A stretch of 64,000 bases of DNA from Desulfocarbo indianensis (GTDB lineage Bacteria; Desulfobacterota; Desulfarculia; Desulfarculales; Desulfarculaceae). Positions 26,440-35,293 of the stretch are shown piece by piece. The translations under genes were made by a program, and so were the position numbers. Numbering within the stretch: position 1 is the first letter of the stretch; each line of letters begins with the position of its first letter. The notes beneath the pieces were generated by a model. It ran no database searches. It saw only the letters and a program-made list of their open reading frames with translations, and had not been told where the DNA came from. The stretch is from positions 310,001 to 374,000 of the forward strand of contig LBMP01000005.1 in the NCBI GenBank assembly GCA_001184205.1, given 5' to 3'.

Positions 26440-26514
26440 AGGCACGTAGCTCAGGGGGAGAGCGCTACCCTGACACGGTAGAGGTCCCGGGTTCAAATCC
26501 CGGCGTGCCTACCA
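26440..26514 (+). tRNA. tRNA-Val (anticodon GAC)
   Basis: A 75-base cloverleaf: acceptor AGGCACG/CGTGCCT, D stem GCTC/GAGC, anticodon stem CTACC/GGTAG with loop CTGACAC (anticodon GAC, reads GUC and GUU), T stem CCGGG/CCCGG with TTCAAAT loop, discriminator A, and CCA encoded in the DNA. It has its own promoter just upstream and lies between the FlgT-like gene and thrS. Confidence 0.97.
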
Positions 26515-26625
26515 CCCGGACCGCGGCGCCCGGGGCCGGCGGTTGCCCGAGCAGCCGGCCGGCAGGGGCGTGGTGGTATGTGGGTTTTTAGTGTTTTTTC
26601 CGGCAGTTGAGACCTAGGGGTTTTC

Positions 26626-28485
26626 ATGGCGCAGGCAGCCGAAATATTATCCCAAGACGACGCCAAGGCCGCCAAGCGGGCGGTGGCCGCCAAGGTGGGC
26701 GGCAAGGTGGTTGACCTTTCGGCGGAGATCGATCCCCAATCCCCGGTGGAGCCGGTGCTGCCCGGCACCCCGGAGGCCCTGGACGTGCTGCGCCATTCCA
26801 CCGCCCACATCATGGCCGAGGCGGTGCGCGAGCTTTTCCCCGGCGTGAAGGTGGCCATCGGCCCGGCCATTGAAAACGGCTTTTACTACGACTTCGCCTA
26901 CGAGCGCGCCTTCACCCCCGAGGACCTGCCGGCCATAGAAGAAAAGATGGCCCAGATCATCAAGGCCAATCTGCCCTTCGCCTGCCGCCGGCAGAAAAAA
27001 TCCGCGGCCAGGCAATACTTCGCCGAGCAGGGCGAGGTGTTCAAGGTGGAATTGATCGACGACCTGGCCGACGACCAGGTGAGCCTCTATCAGCAGGGAG
27101 GCTTCGTGGACCTCTGCCGCGGGCCCCATCTGCCCTCCACCGGCAAGGTGGGAGCCTTCAAGCTGCTTTCCGTGGCCGGGGCCTATTGGCGGGGCGACGA
27201 GAAGCGTCCCATGCTGAGCCGCATCTACGGCACCGCCTTCTTCGACAAAAAAGAGCTGAAGCGCCACCTGCAACTTCTGGAAGAGGCCAAGAAGCGCGAT
27301 CACCGCAAGCTGGGCCGCGAGCTGGAGCTGTTCAGCTTTCATGAGGAGCTGGGCGCCGGCATGGTGGTCTGGCATCCGCGCGGCGCCCTGCTGCGCTACC
27401 TCATCGAGGAGTTCGAGCGGCGGGAGCATCTGAAGCGCGGCTACCACATGGTGGGCGGCCCCCAGATACTCAGGCGCGAGATGTGGGAGCGTTCAGGCCA
27501 CTTCGACCACTACCGCGAAAACATGTACTTCACCGAGGTGGACGGCAACTCCTACGGCATCAAGCCCATGAACTGCCTGGCCCACATGCTCATCTACAAG
27601 AGCAAGGTGCGCTCCTACCGCGATCTGCCCTTGCGCTATTTCGAGCTGGGCCTGGTGCACCGCCACGAAAAATCCGGCGTGCTGCACGGCCTGACCAGGG
27701 TGCGGGCCTTCACCCAGGACGACGCCCATATCCTGTGCCGGCCCGATCAGGTGCTGGATGAAATCGAAGGCGTCATGCAGTTCGTCACCGATGTGATGGA
27801 CCTTTTCGGCTTTGACTACTCCCTGGAGCTTTCCACCCGGCCGGAAAAATCCATAGGCTCGGACCAGGACTGGGAGCGCGCCACGGACGCCCTTTTGGCC
27901 GCCTTGAAAAACAGCGGCCGCGAATATGATATAAATGAGGGGGACGGCGCGTTCTACGGCCCCAAGATAGACGTCAAGCTCAAGGACGCCCTGGGGCGCC
28001 AGTGGCAATGCGCCACCATACAATGCGATTTCACCTTGCCCGACCGTTTCGACCTGAACTATATCTCTCCCGAGGGCAGCCAAGAGCGCCCGGTGATGTT
28101 GCACCGGGTGATACTGGGTTCGGTGGAGCGTTTCATCGGGGTTTTGATCGAGCATTACGCCGGAGCCTTCCCCGTGTGGCTGGCTCCGGAACAGGTGCGC
28201 GTGCTCACCGTGACCGAACGGGCCGATGAATGGGCCCAGGAGGTTCACGCGCTTTTGCGCGCGGCTGGCATCAGGGCGGACGCGGATTTGCGCAATGAGA
28301 AGCTGGGCGCCAAGATCCGCGAGGCTCAGTTGATGAAGGTGCCTTACATGGTGATCCTGGGGGACAAGGAAGTCGAGGATCGCCTGATAACGGCCAGGTT
28401 GCGGAGCGGCGAGAACTTGGACCCCATGAAAGTGGAAGATTTTGCCGCGCGGGTGGCGGCCGAATCCCAGCCAGGGCGAGGGTAG
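26626..28485 (+). CDS. thrS: Threonyl-tRNA synthetase
   Basis: A 619-residue class II synthetase. The editing domain has [12 protein letters not shown] and [10 protein letters not shown]; the catalytic core has [25 protein letters not shown] and FTQDDAHIL, including the zinc-binding Cys and His residues; the anticodon-binding domain ends the protein. The N-terminal TGS domain is short: the first recognised segment [16 protein letters not shown] is preceded by only about 22 residues, so the opening beta-hairpin of TGS appears missing. An in-frame stop just upstream of the ATG excludes a longer start. It begins a translation-gene cluster thrS-infC-rpmI-rplT-pheS. Confidence 0.96.
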   Translation: MAQAAEILSQDDAKAAKRAVAAKVGGKVVDLSAEIDPQSPVEPVLPGTPEALDVLRHSTAHIMAEAVRELFPGVKVAIGPAIENGFYYDFAYERAFTPEDLPAIEEKMAQIIKANLPFACRRQKKSAARQYFAEQGEVFKVELIDDLADDQVSLYQQGGFVDLCRGPHLPSTGKVGAFKLLSVAGAYWRGDEKRPMLSRIYGTAFFDKKELKRHLQLLEEAKKRDHRKLGRELELFSFHEELGAGMVVWHPRGALLRYLIEEFERREHLKRGYHMVGGPQILRREMWERSGHFDHYRENMYFTEVDGNSYGIKPMNCLAHMLIYKSKVRSYRDLPLRYFELGLVHRHEKSGVLHGLTRVRAFTQDDAHILCRPDQVLDEIEGVMQFVTDVMDLFGFDYSLELSTRPEKSIGSDQDWERATDALLAALKNSGREYDINEGDGAFYGPKIDVKLKDALGRQWQCATIQCDFTLPDRFDLNYISPEGSQERPVMLHRVILGSVERFIGVLIEHYAGAFPVWLAPEQVRVLTVTERADEWAQEVHALLRAAGIRADADLRNEKLGAKIREAQLMKVPYMVILGDKEVEDRLITARLRSGENLDPMKVEDFAARVAAESQPGRG

Positions 28486-28542
28486 GCGTTTTGCAAAAGC
28501 CCGGCGGGGTCGGCGAGTAACCGTTAAGAGGAGGAGAGGGCC

Positions 28543-29055
28543 ATAGTCAAGCAGCAGCGTGTTAGGGTGAACGATCTTATTAGGGTTCCATTGGTTCGCC
28601 TGATAGACTCGGAAGGAGAGCAGCTGGGCATCGTGTCCATCGAGGACGCGCTCAGGAAAGCCGCCGAGGCCAGCATGGACCTGGTGGAGGTGGCTCCCAA
28701 CAGCGATCCCCCGGTCTGTCGTATCATGGATTACGGCAAGTACAAGTACCAGCAGGCCAAGAAAGCCCAGGAAGCCAAAAAGAAGCAGTCCCAGACCCAG
28801 GTGAAGGAAATCAAGATGCGTCCCAAGATCGCGGACCATGATTTCTCCTTCAAGATGCGGAAGGTTCTCGACTTCTTGGCCGACAAGGACCGGGTCAAGG
28901 TCACGGTGCAGTTCCGGGGGCGCGAGATCGCCTATGCCGAAAGCGGCCGCGAATTGCTGCGCCGGGTGGCCGAGGAGGCCCAGGAAGTGGGTCAGGTGGA
29001 GGGCACTCCCAAGCTGGAAGGCCGTTTCATGATAATGATCCTGGCGCCCAAGTAA
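28543..29055 (+). CDS. infC: Translation initiation factor IF-3 (AUA start)
   Basis: A 170-residue IF3 that inspects start-codon pairing on the 30S subunit. Its conserved N-domain is EGEQLGIVSIEDALRKA, the linker PPVCRIMDYGKYKYQQAKK, and the C-domain EIKMRPKIADHDF. No ATG precedes the N-domain. I place the start at ATA (28543-28545), because a strong AGGAGG lies eight bases upstream and the resulting opening xVKQQRVRVNDLIRVP matches IF3 N-termini; a GTG at 28567 would remove part of it. Rare AUU/AUA/AUC starts are the known basis of IF3 autoregulation, since IF3 rejects them. Downstream genes are rpmI and rplT, the usual order. Confidence 0.92.
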   Translation: MVKQQRVRVNDLIRVPLVRLIDSEGEQLGIVSIEDALRKAAEASMDLVEVAPNSDPPVCRIMDYGKYKYQQAKKAQEAKKKQSQTQVKEIKMRPKIADHDFSFKMRKVLDFLADKDRVKVTVQFRGREIAYAESGRELLRRVAEEAQEVGQVEGTPKLEGRFMIMILAPK

Positions 29056-29199
29056 CGCCAGCCCTTTGATATATTGCAACTCGCCGCGGCCAGGGGTCCG
29101 CGGGCGGGAAGACTGATAGCCTCCCTTCAAGCGTTCAAGCCGGCCGCCTGGGCCCGCTGACCGCGGGGGGCGTTTACGGTTTTTTATAAGGAGTGAGAA
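29056..29199 (+). promoter_or_regulatory. infC-rpmI leader region, possible ribosomal-protein control site
   Basis: This 144-base gap contains CCGCGG at 29084-29089 repeated at 29098-29103 (a stem-loop possibility) and a second G/C-rich inverted segment around 29150-29170 before the T-rich stretch and the ribosome-binding site AAGGAG of rpmI. In many bacteria L20 represses rpmI-rplT from this position by binding the leader. I see structure but cannot match a defined L20 leader class. Confidence 0.3.
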
Positions 29200-29397
29200 A
29201 TGCCCAAGATCAAAACCAACCGCGCGGCGGCCAAGCGCTTCAGGAAAGCCGGTTCCGGCAAGTTCAAGCGCAACAAGGCCTACGCCAGCCATCTTTTGGG
29301 CCACAAGTCGCCCAAGCGCAAGCGCAACTTGCGCCAATCCTCCCTGGTGGACGCCACCAACCAGGGCGCCCTCAAGCGCCTGCTGCCCTATCTATAG
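29200..29397 (+). CDS. rpmI: 50S ribosomal protein L35
   Basis: A 65-residue basic protein starting [20 protein letters not shown], the L35 signature, with [17 protein letters not shown] in the middle. Length is standard. The ATG is preceded by AAGGAG. It is followed by rplT 30 bases later, in the conserved infC-rpmI-rplT order. Confidence 0.97.
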   Translation: MPKIKTNRAAAKRFRKAGSGKFKRNKAYASHLLGHKSPKRKRNLRQSSLVDATNQGALKRLLPYL

Positions 29398-29427
29398 GCA
29401 ACGGGCCGAAATTAGGAGTATTCCAAA

Positions 29428-29778
29428 ATGCCAAGAGTAAAGCGTGGATTCAAGGCCCGGCGCCGCCGTAACAAGGTGTTGAAGCTGGCCAAGGGCTATG
29501 TTGGCGGTCGCCGCAAGCTTTTCCGCACCGCCACCGAAACCGTGGACCGCGCCCTTTCCTTTGCTTTCCGCGATCGCAAGGCCAAAAAGCGCGAGTTCCG
29601 CAAGCTTTGGATAGTGCGTATCAACGCGGCCGCCCATGAGCACGGCCTCAGCTACAGCCGGCTTATCAGCGGCCTCAAGAAGGCCCAGGTGGCCTTGGAC
29701 CGCAAGGTCCTGGCCGATATCGCGGTTAGCGACCCGGCGGGATTCGCCGCCGTGGCCAAGATGGCCAAGGGGGCCTAA
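29428..29778 (+). CDS. rplT: 50S ribosomal protein L20
   Basis: A 116-residue L20: [20 protein letters not shown] at the N-terminus, [20 protein letters not shown] and [19 protein letters not shown] toward the C-terminus. Length is standard. It is needed early in 50S assembly and in other bacteria also represses its own operon. pheS begins 28 bases after its stop. Confidence 0.97.
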   Translation: MPRVKRGFKARRRRNKVLKLAKGYVGGRRKLFRTATETVDRALSFAFRDRKAKKREFRKLWIVRINAAAHEHGLSYSRLISGLKKAQVALDRKVLADIAVSDPAGFAAVAKMAKGA

Positions 29779-29806
29779 GGGCCCCCTCCCCCGCACAAGA
29801 GGGTAT

Positions 29807-30823
29807 ATGAAACCCGAGGAGCTACAGGCGCTCAAGCAAAAGGCCCTGCAGGCCGCGGCCCAAGCGCCGGACCTGCCGGCGCTCAACGACCTCAGGACCA
29901 GGCTGTTCGGCCGCAAGGGCGAGCTTACCCTGCTCCTGCGCCAGACCGGCAGCCTCCCGCCCGAGGAGCGCCCCGCCTTTGGCCAGGCGGTCAACGCTTT
30001 AAAGGAAGAGGTGGCCGCCGCCCTGGCCCAGGCCGAGGAAAACCTGGACCAGGCCGCCGCCGCCCGCCCCGGGCGCGGGGCCGAGGACGTGACCCTGCCC
30101 GGAGTCATGCCCCGCCGGGGCAGGGTGCACCCCATAACCCAAGCCGAGCGCCTCATCCTGGAAGTCTTCAGCCGCCTGGGCTTCGAAGTGGTGGAGAGCC
30201 CCGAGGTGGAGCTGGATTGGTACTGCTTCGAGGCGCTCAACATGCCTCCCGACCATCCGGCCCGCGACATGCAGGACACCTTCTACGTGTCCAGCGACGT
30301 GGTGCTGCGCACCCACACCAGCCCGGTGCAGGTGCGCACCATGGAAAGCCAGCCGCCGCCGGTGCGCATAGTCTGCCCCGGCAAGGCCTTCCGCCGCGAT
30401 TCCGACGCCACCCACTCCCCCATGTTCCACCAGGTGGAAGGGCTCATGGTGGAGGAGGGCATCTCCTTCGCCAACCTCAAGGGCGTGCTCACCACCTTCG
30501 TGCATCAGGTCTTCGGCCAGGACGTGCCGGTGCGCTTCCGCCCCAGCTTCTTCCCCTTCACCGAGCCCTCGGCCGAAGTCGACATCGGCTGCGTGGTGTG
30601 CAAGGGCGAGGGCTGCCGGGTGTGTGGCCACACAGGCTGGCTGGAAATCCTGGGCTCCGGCATGGTGGACCCCAACGTCTTCAAGGCCGTGGGCTACGAC
30701 CCCGACAAGGTCACCGGCTTCGCCTTTGGCATGGGCATCGAAAGGGTGGCCATGCTCCTTTGGGGCATAGACGACCTGCGCATGTTCTACGAGAACGACC
30801 TGCGCTTCCTGCGCCAGTTCTAG
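29807..30823 (+). CDS. pheS: Phenylalanyl-tRNA synthetase alpha subunit
   Basis: A 338-residue class II synthetase subunit. The N-terminal coiled coil (residues ~1-85) is followed by motif 2 [18 protein letters not shown], the Phe-binding segment [12 protein letters not shown], and motif 3 [17 protein letters not shown]. Length is normal. The start ATG at 29807 lies in the gap after rplT. The beta subunit gene pheT, which normally follows, is absent: pheS is followed by terminators, a palindrome and a minus-strand gene. Confidence 0.96.
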   Translation: MKPEELQALKQKALQAAAQAPDLPALNDLRTRLFGRKGELTLLLRQTGSLPPEERPAFGQAVNALKEEVAAALAQAEENLDQAAAARPGRGAEDVTLPGVMPRRGRVHPITQAERLILEVFSRLGFEVVESPEVELDWYCFEALNMPPDHPARDMQDTFYVSSDVVLRTHTSPVQVRTMESQPPPVRIVCPGKAFRRDSDATHSPMFHQVEGLMVEEGISFANLKGVLTTFVHQVFGQDVPVRFRPSFFPFTEPSAEVDIGCVVCKGEGCRVCGHTGWLEILGSGMVDPNVFKAVGYDPDKVTGFAFGMGIERVAMLLWGIDDLRMFYENDLRFLRQF

Positions 30824-30907
30824 CCCAAGGGGGCCCGCGTGCGGGGATAGGGGGACGCAAGGGGGGTCGGGGAGTGCGGGGAGTAGCCCATAAAAAAATA
30901 ATAATAC

Positions 30908-30944
30908 AAAGGGGCGCTTCCGGCTAAACCGGCAGCGCCCCTTT
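30908..30944 (+). terminator. Intrinsic terminator after pheS (first copy)
   Basis: AAAGGGGCGCT (30908-30918) pairs perfectly with AGCGCCCCTTT (30934-30944), with an inner CCGG-CTAAA-CCGG hairpin. A-rich sequence before it and Ts in the stem allow it to work in both directions. It is 84 bases after pheS. The core sequence is repeated almost exactly at 31093-31121. Confidence 0.85.
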
Positions 30945-30969
30945 GCTTGATGACGAAGCCAAGCTGACC

Positions 30970-31092
30970 AGGCTGCTCAGAACGCCCCGGATGCTAGGCG
31001 CGAGGAAAAGGCTGAAACGAAGCGTAGTTGGACCTACGTGAGTTTCAGCCTTTTCCGCAGCAACGACGCAGATGGGGTTTTATCGGCAGCCT
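30970..31092. repeat. 123-bp palindromic element
   Basis: The ends AGGCTGC (30970-30976) and GCAGCCT (31086-31092) are complementary. Inside, GGAAAAGGCTGAAAC (31004-31018) pairs perfectly with GTTTCAGCCTTTTCC (31042-31056), closing on CGTAG-N6-CTACG (31023-31038). The arms between also pair in part (GCCCC with GGGGT). It is flanked by the two terminator copies. No protein is encoded. It resembles palindromic intergenic repeats that I recall from related genomes, which I cannot verify here. Confidence 0.75.
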
Positions 31093-31128
31093 GGGGCGCT
31101 TCCGGCTAAACCGGTAGCGCCTTTTATT
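31093..31128 (+). terminator. Second, near-identical terminator copy
   Basis: GGCGCT (31095-31100) pairs with AGCGCC (31116-31121) around the same CCGG-CTAAA-CCGG core, followed by TTTTATTT. Bases 31093-31121 repeat 30911-30939 with a single change (T for C at 31115). The rest of this gap, to 31183, shows nothing further. Confidence 0.8.
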
Positions 31129-31183
31129 TGGCGCGAAAAGCGAACCCTCCCAAATGAGCCGTTCCCTTGCACGCCCGGCGGAC

Positions 31184-32632
31184 TTAAGCCCCCACCCCCC
31201 AGCCCTTGACCGGGCCGCAGGCCAGGAGATAAAGCATCCGGCCGTTTTCCGGCAGGCGCGCGTGGCGGGCCGCTTCATCGTCATAAAAGGCCCCCACCCC
31301 GCAGCAGCCCAGGCCCAGGGCGGTGGCCGCCAGATAGAGCCGCTGGCCGGCCCGGCCCGCCGCCAGCATGGCGTGGCGGTAGGCGCGGGGGCCGCCCGCC
31401 TGGCTCAAGCCCTTGAGATCGGCCCACAGCGCCAAGACCAGGGCGGCCTGCCCCACCCAGAGCTGACCCAGAGCGGCCCTGGCCAGGCCGCGCCGGGCGT
31501 CGTCGGGCGGCGCCGGCAGGGGGACCAGCACGTTCAGCCCCGGCGCGTAGCGGTAGACGCCGGGCTCCAGGTCGCCGCCCGGCCCCAAGAGCACGTTGGC
31601 CTGGCAGGCCGCCGGCTCGGGCAGGGCCGCTTTTAGCAGGGCGGAAACCTCCTTCTCGTGCACGGCGGCGGGCAGGAAATTGCGCCGCGAGCGCCGGCTG
31701 CGGATCACCTCCAAAAGCCCCGCCGGCGGCCGCTCCGGCTCGGGCAGTTGCAGGCTGCCCGCCGGCGGCCGCACCGCCGGCCACACCCTGGGCGGCAGGG
31801 CTTCCGCCAGGTTGCCCTCGGCGTGGGCGGCCAGCACCTCGGCGTCGCGCCCGATGCGGGCGGAAAGCGGCTGGGCCTGCAAGTCAAAGGGCGGCAGCCC
31901 GGCCTCCTCCGGGCCGGCATCGTCCGGGGCCTCGCCGGCCGTCACCGCGGCCAGGGCCGCCTCGTCGTCGCTGGCCAGGCCCAGGAACACCCCCAGGGAG
32001 GCGTCGGGAAAATCAGCGCTGAAGCGGGGCGCCAAGCCGCAGGAGGCTACGGCCAACTCCAGATTGGCCAGGAGGTGGCCAACGTCCAACAGGCAATAGC
32101 GGTAGGCCCGCTGCCGGTATTTCCAAAGGCTGCGCCAGTACATGGCGCTGATAAAAAAAGAGAGCCGGCTGGGCGGGCCGCCCAGGCGCCTGGCCGCGGC
32201 CCCGGCCAGGCGGCCCGGCCAGAGCAGATGCAGGCCGGGGGTCTCGGGATCGAAATGATAGAGCCCGTCGGCCAGGCCCTCCACCTGGCAGGCCGCCGCG
32301 TACAACTCGGCCGGATACAGCGCCCCGGCGCTGGCCGGCGCGCGCAGGCCCAGATCGCCCATGCCGCCGGCGGCGCGCGCGGTGACGCCGGCGCTCATGA
32401 GCATAATGGCGGCGAAGCCGGCCGCGTCCAGGGCCGGGGCATCTCCATCCGCCGGCGGGGGCCAGGCCAGGGCCAAGTCCCAAAAACCGCTGCGAGGCGG
32501 CCTGGGCTGGGGCAGGGGCAATACCTCGCGATGCCGGTAGCGCTTGAAAGGGTCCGGCTGGTGGGCCCAATCCAGAAGATGCCCCGTCATGGCCTCGCGG
32601 GCGTAGGCGGTGCGGCGGTGATAGTCAGACAT
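31184..32632 (-). CDS. SagB/ThcOx-type nitroreductase-family oxidoreductase
   Basis: A 482-residue protein with two nitroreductase-like halves. The first half has SAGALYPAELYAAACQVEGL and a YRYCLLDVGHLLANLELA helix; the second has VIRSRRSRRNFLP and GQRLYLAATALGLGCCGVGAF. In the SagB family this FMN fold oxidises azoline rings in ribosomal peptides, but many bacterial copies occur without a peptide precursor. None of the usual partners (a cyclodehydratase or a small peptide gene) is beside it. I chose the ATG at 32632, which has GGGAGAG upstream. Substrate unknown. Confidence 0.82.
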   Translation of the reverse strand: MSDYHRRTAYAREAMTGHLLDWAHQPDPFKRYRHREVLPLPQPRPPRSGFWDLALAWPPPADGDAPALDAAGFAAIMLMSAGVTARAAGGMGDLGLRAPASAGALYPAELYAAACQVEGLADGLYHFDPETPGLHLLWPGRLAGAAARRLGGPPSRLSFFISAMYWRSLWKYRQRAYRYCLLDVGHLLANLELAVASCGLAPRFSADFPDASLGVFLGLASDDEAALAAVTAGEAPDDAGPEEAGLPPFDLQAQPLSARIGRDAEVLAAHAEGNLAEALPPRVWPAVRPPAGSLQLPEPERPPAGLLEVIRSRRSRRNFLPAAVHEKEVSALLKAALPEPAACQANVLLGPGGDLEPGVYRYAPGLNVLVPLPAPPDDARRGLARAALGQLWVGQAALVLALWADLKGLSQAGGPRAYRHAMLAAGRAGQRLYLAATALGLGCCGVGAFYDDEAARHARLPENGRMLYLLACGPVKGWGVGA

Positions 32633-32841
32633 GCGCTCTCTCCCGGCCGGGCCGGCCGCCCCCCGGCTCGCGGGGCGGCCTCCAGCGCCCTTCAAAGATA
32701 CCGCCGGCTTCGGGTATACTATTAGGCATTGTCATGGCCCAGCCTGCTGAGAACCCTGGGCCGGAGCACCGGATCATCTAATCTCACTATAGCACCATAT
32801 CCCGCCGAAGAAACGGCGGCCCCCCAAAGAAGGCGGCCATC

Positions 32842-35238
32842 TTGAGCACCAAGCGCTACGTATGCATACACGGCCATTTTTATCAACCACCGCGCATCAA
32901 TCCCTGGCTGGAAGTGGTGGAGGTGCAGGATTCGGCGGCTCCCTTCCATGATTGGAACGCCAGGGTCACCGCCGAGTGCTACGCGCCCAACGCGGCGGCC
33001 CGCATACTCTGCCCAGAGGGAACCATCACCAAGATCGTCAACAACTACCGCCACATCTCCTTCAATTTCGGCCCCACCCTGCTCTCCTGGCTGGAGGACA
33101 AGTCCCCCGAGGTGCATGAGGCCCTGCTGGAGGCCGACGCCGACAGCCTGAAGCGCCTGGGCCACGGCAACGCGCTGGCCCAGGTCTATAACCACCTCAT
33201 AATGCCCCTGGCCAACCAGCGCGACAAGCTGACCCAGGTGCGCTGGGGCATAGCGGATTTCGAGCGCCGCTTCGGCCGGCGGCCCGAGGGCATGTGGCTG
33301 GCCGAAACCGCGGCCGACGTGCCAACCTTGGAGTGCCTGGCCGCCGAGGGCATAGCCTTCACCATCCTGGCCCCCGGCCAGGCCTCGCGGGTCAAACCGC
33401 CGGAAAAATCCTGGCAGGACGTGCGCGGCGGGCGCATCGATCCCCGCCGGCCCTACCAGGCCCTGTTGCCCTCGGGCCGGGAGATCGCCCTCTTTTTTTA
33501 CGACGGCCCTTCCAGCCGCTCCATAGCCTTCGAGAAAACCCTGGACGACGGCCACCGCCTGGCCGACCGCCTGCTCGGGCTTTTCGACGACCGCCTGGGC
33601 GAGCCTCAATTGGCCCACGTGGCCACCGACGGCGAATCCTACGGCCACCACCACCGCTTCGGCGAGATGGCCCTGGCCTACGCCCTGGAACTGCTGAACC
33701 AGGACAAGCGGGCGGAACTGACCAACTACGCGGCTTTCCTGGCCGCCCATCCGCCCACCTGGCAGGTGGAGATACTGGAGCCCAGCGCCTGGTCCTGCCC
33801 CCACGGGGTGGACCGCTGGCGGGCCGATTGCGGCTGCGCCCTGGACTCGGGCCGGGGCTGGAACCAGCGCTGGCGCGCGCCCCTGCGCGATGGCCTGGAC
33901 CAATTGAACCAACGGATGGCTAAGCTGTTCGAGACCCTGGGAGCCGAGCTTTTCCAGGACCCCTGGGCCGCCCGCGATGATTACGTCCAGGCGCTGCCGC
34001 CGCAGCCGCGCTCGGCCTGGCATGAATTCCTCAAGCAACATCAACTGCGCCCGCTCTCGCCGGAAGAGGAGATCCGCGCGGCCAAGCTCCTGGAATGCCA
34101 GCGCTGGGCCCTCTACATGTTCACCTCCTGCGGCTGGTTTTTCGACGATATCGCCGGCATCGAGGCCGTGCAGAACCTGCGCTTCGCGGCCAGGGCCCTG
34201 CAACTGGCCGGGGAACTGGACGGCGGCGGCTGGGAGAACGGCCTCCTGACCTATCTGGAACAGGCCCAATCCAACCAGTTGGGCGAGGGCAGCGGGGCGG
34301 ACATCTGGCGCAGACGCGTGGCCCCCAGCCGGGTGGGCCCGCGCCGGGTGGTGGCCCACGCCGCCATCAGGAAGGTGATGGGCGACGATCCCCTGCCCGA
34401 GGAGCTTTATTGCTACCGCCTGGAAACGCTGCAACTGCGGCACCGCCACAACCTGGGGATCAGCCTGGCCTGGGGCGAGGTGCGGGTGGCCCACCGGGTG
34501 CTGGAGGAAACCAGTCAGGTGGTTTTCGCGGCCATGCATTCCGGCGGGCATGACTTTCTCGCCTTCGTCTCCCACATTGACAACGCAACCGACATCAGCG
34601 GCCTGGGGCAGGAGCTGGAACGCCCTTTAAGGCTTCTGGAGAAAAACCAGATCATCAGCCTCCTGGAAAAAAGGGTGGGCGGCTACCGCTACGCCCTGGG
34701 CGATCTCTTCCTGGAGGGCCGCCGCATCCTGGCCCAGGCCATGCTCACCACCACCATGGACCGCTACCGGGAAACCGCCCGGGCCATGTACGACGCCAAC
34801 CGGGACACCATGCTGTTTTTGCATCAGATCAGCGTGCCCCTGCCCAGGCTTTACACCGCCCTGGCCGAAGCCATGCTCACCGAGGATATCATCGCGGGCT
34901 TGAAGGCCAACGGCTTGGGCCCCCTGCCCTCCGATCTGGGCGAACTGGCCATGCAGAGCCGGAACCTGGGCCTCAAGCTCAGCGCGCCGGGCCTGAACCG
35001 CGCCCTGGTGGAGGCCCTGGCCAGGGACTTGGAGCAACTGCTCGCCAATCCCCAGGACGGGGACCGCCTGCGGCGCGCGGCCCAGGTGCTGGATTTGGCC
35101 GAGGCCCTGGAGGTGGGGCTGAATTTGTGGCGGCCCCAGAATCTGCTCTACCACCTGCTCAGCGAAAACGAGCCGCAAACCATCCCGCCGGGGCTCAAGG
35201 ACCTGGCCCGCAGGCTGAAATTCGACGTCAACGGTTGA
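32842..35238 (+). CDS. Glycoside hydrolase family 57 protein (DUF3536 type)
   Basis: A 798-residue GH57 enzyme. The opening YVCIHGHFYQPPR matches the first GH57 conserved region; GMWLAETAADVPTLE near residue 152 holds the likely nucleophilic Glu of the family WxxE pattern; ATDGESYGHHHRFGE near 263 provides the acid/base region. The C-terminal half (residues ~330-800) is helical and fits the DUF3536 extension. There is no signal peptide, so it should act on cytoplasmic alpha-glucans such as glycogen or maltodextrins. The start is TTG at 32842 with a weak AAGAAGG upstream. Exact specificity is unknown. Confidence 0.86.
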   Translation: MSTKRYVCIHGHFYQPPRINPWLEVVEVQDSAAPFHDWNARVTAECYAPNAAARILCPEGTITKIVNNYRHISFNFGPTLLSWLEDKSPEVHEALLEADADSLKRLGHGNALAQVYNHLIMPLANQRDKLTQVRWGIADFERRFGRRPEGMWLAETAADVPTLECLAAEGIAFTILAPGQASRVKPPEKSWQDVRGGRIDPRRPYQALLPSGREIALFFYDGPSSRSIAFEKTLDDGHRLADRLLGLFDDRLGEPQLAHVATDGESYGHHHRFGEMALAYALELLNQDKRAELTNYAAFLAAHPPTWQVEILEPSAWSCPHGVDRWRADCGCALDSGRGWNQRWRAPLRDGLDQLNQRMAKLFETLGAELFQDPWAARDDYVQALPPQPRSAWHEFLKQHQLRPLSPEEEIRAAKLLECQRWALYMFTSCGWFFDDIAGIEAVQNLRFAARALQLAGELDGGGWENGLLTYLEQAQSNQLGEGSGADIWRRRVAPSRVGPRRVVAHAAIRKVMGDDPLPEELYCYRLETLQLRHRHNLGISLAWGEVRVAHRVLEETSQVVFAAMHSGGHDFLAFVSHIDNATDISGLGQELERPLRLLEKNQIISLLEKRVGGYRYALGDLFLEGRRILAQAMLTTTMDRYRETARAMYDANRDTMLFLHQISVPLPRLYTALAEAMLTEDIIAGLKANGLGPLPSDLGELAMQSRNLGLKLSAPGLNRALVEALARDLEQLLANPQDGDRLRRAAQVLDLAEALEVGLNLWRPQNLLYHLLSENEPQTIPPGLKDLARRLKFDVNG

Positions 35239-35293
35239 GGCCGAGCCCAACCCCAATCTGAACCCGGCCGGCGGCGGCCGGCGACGAGGCGCC

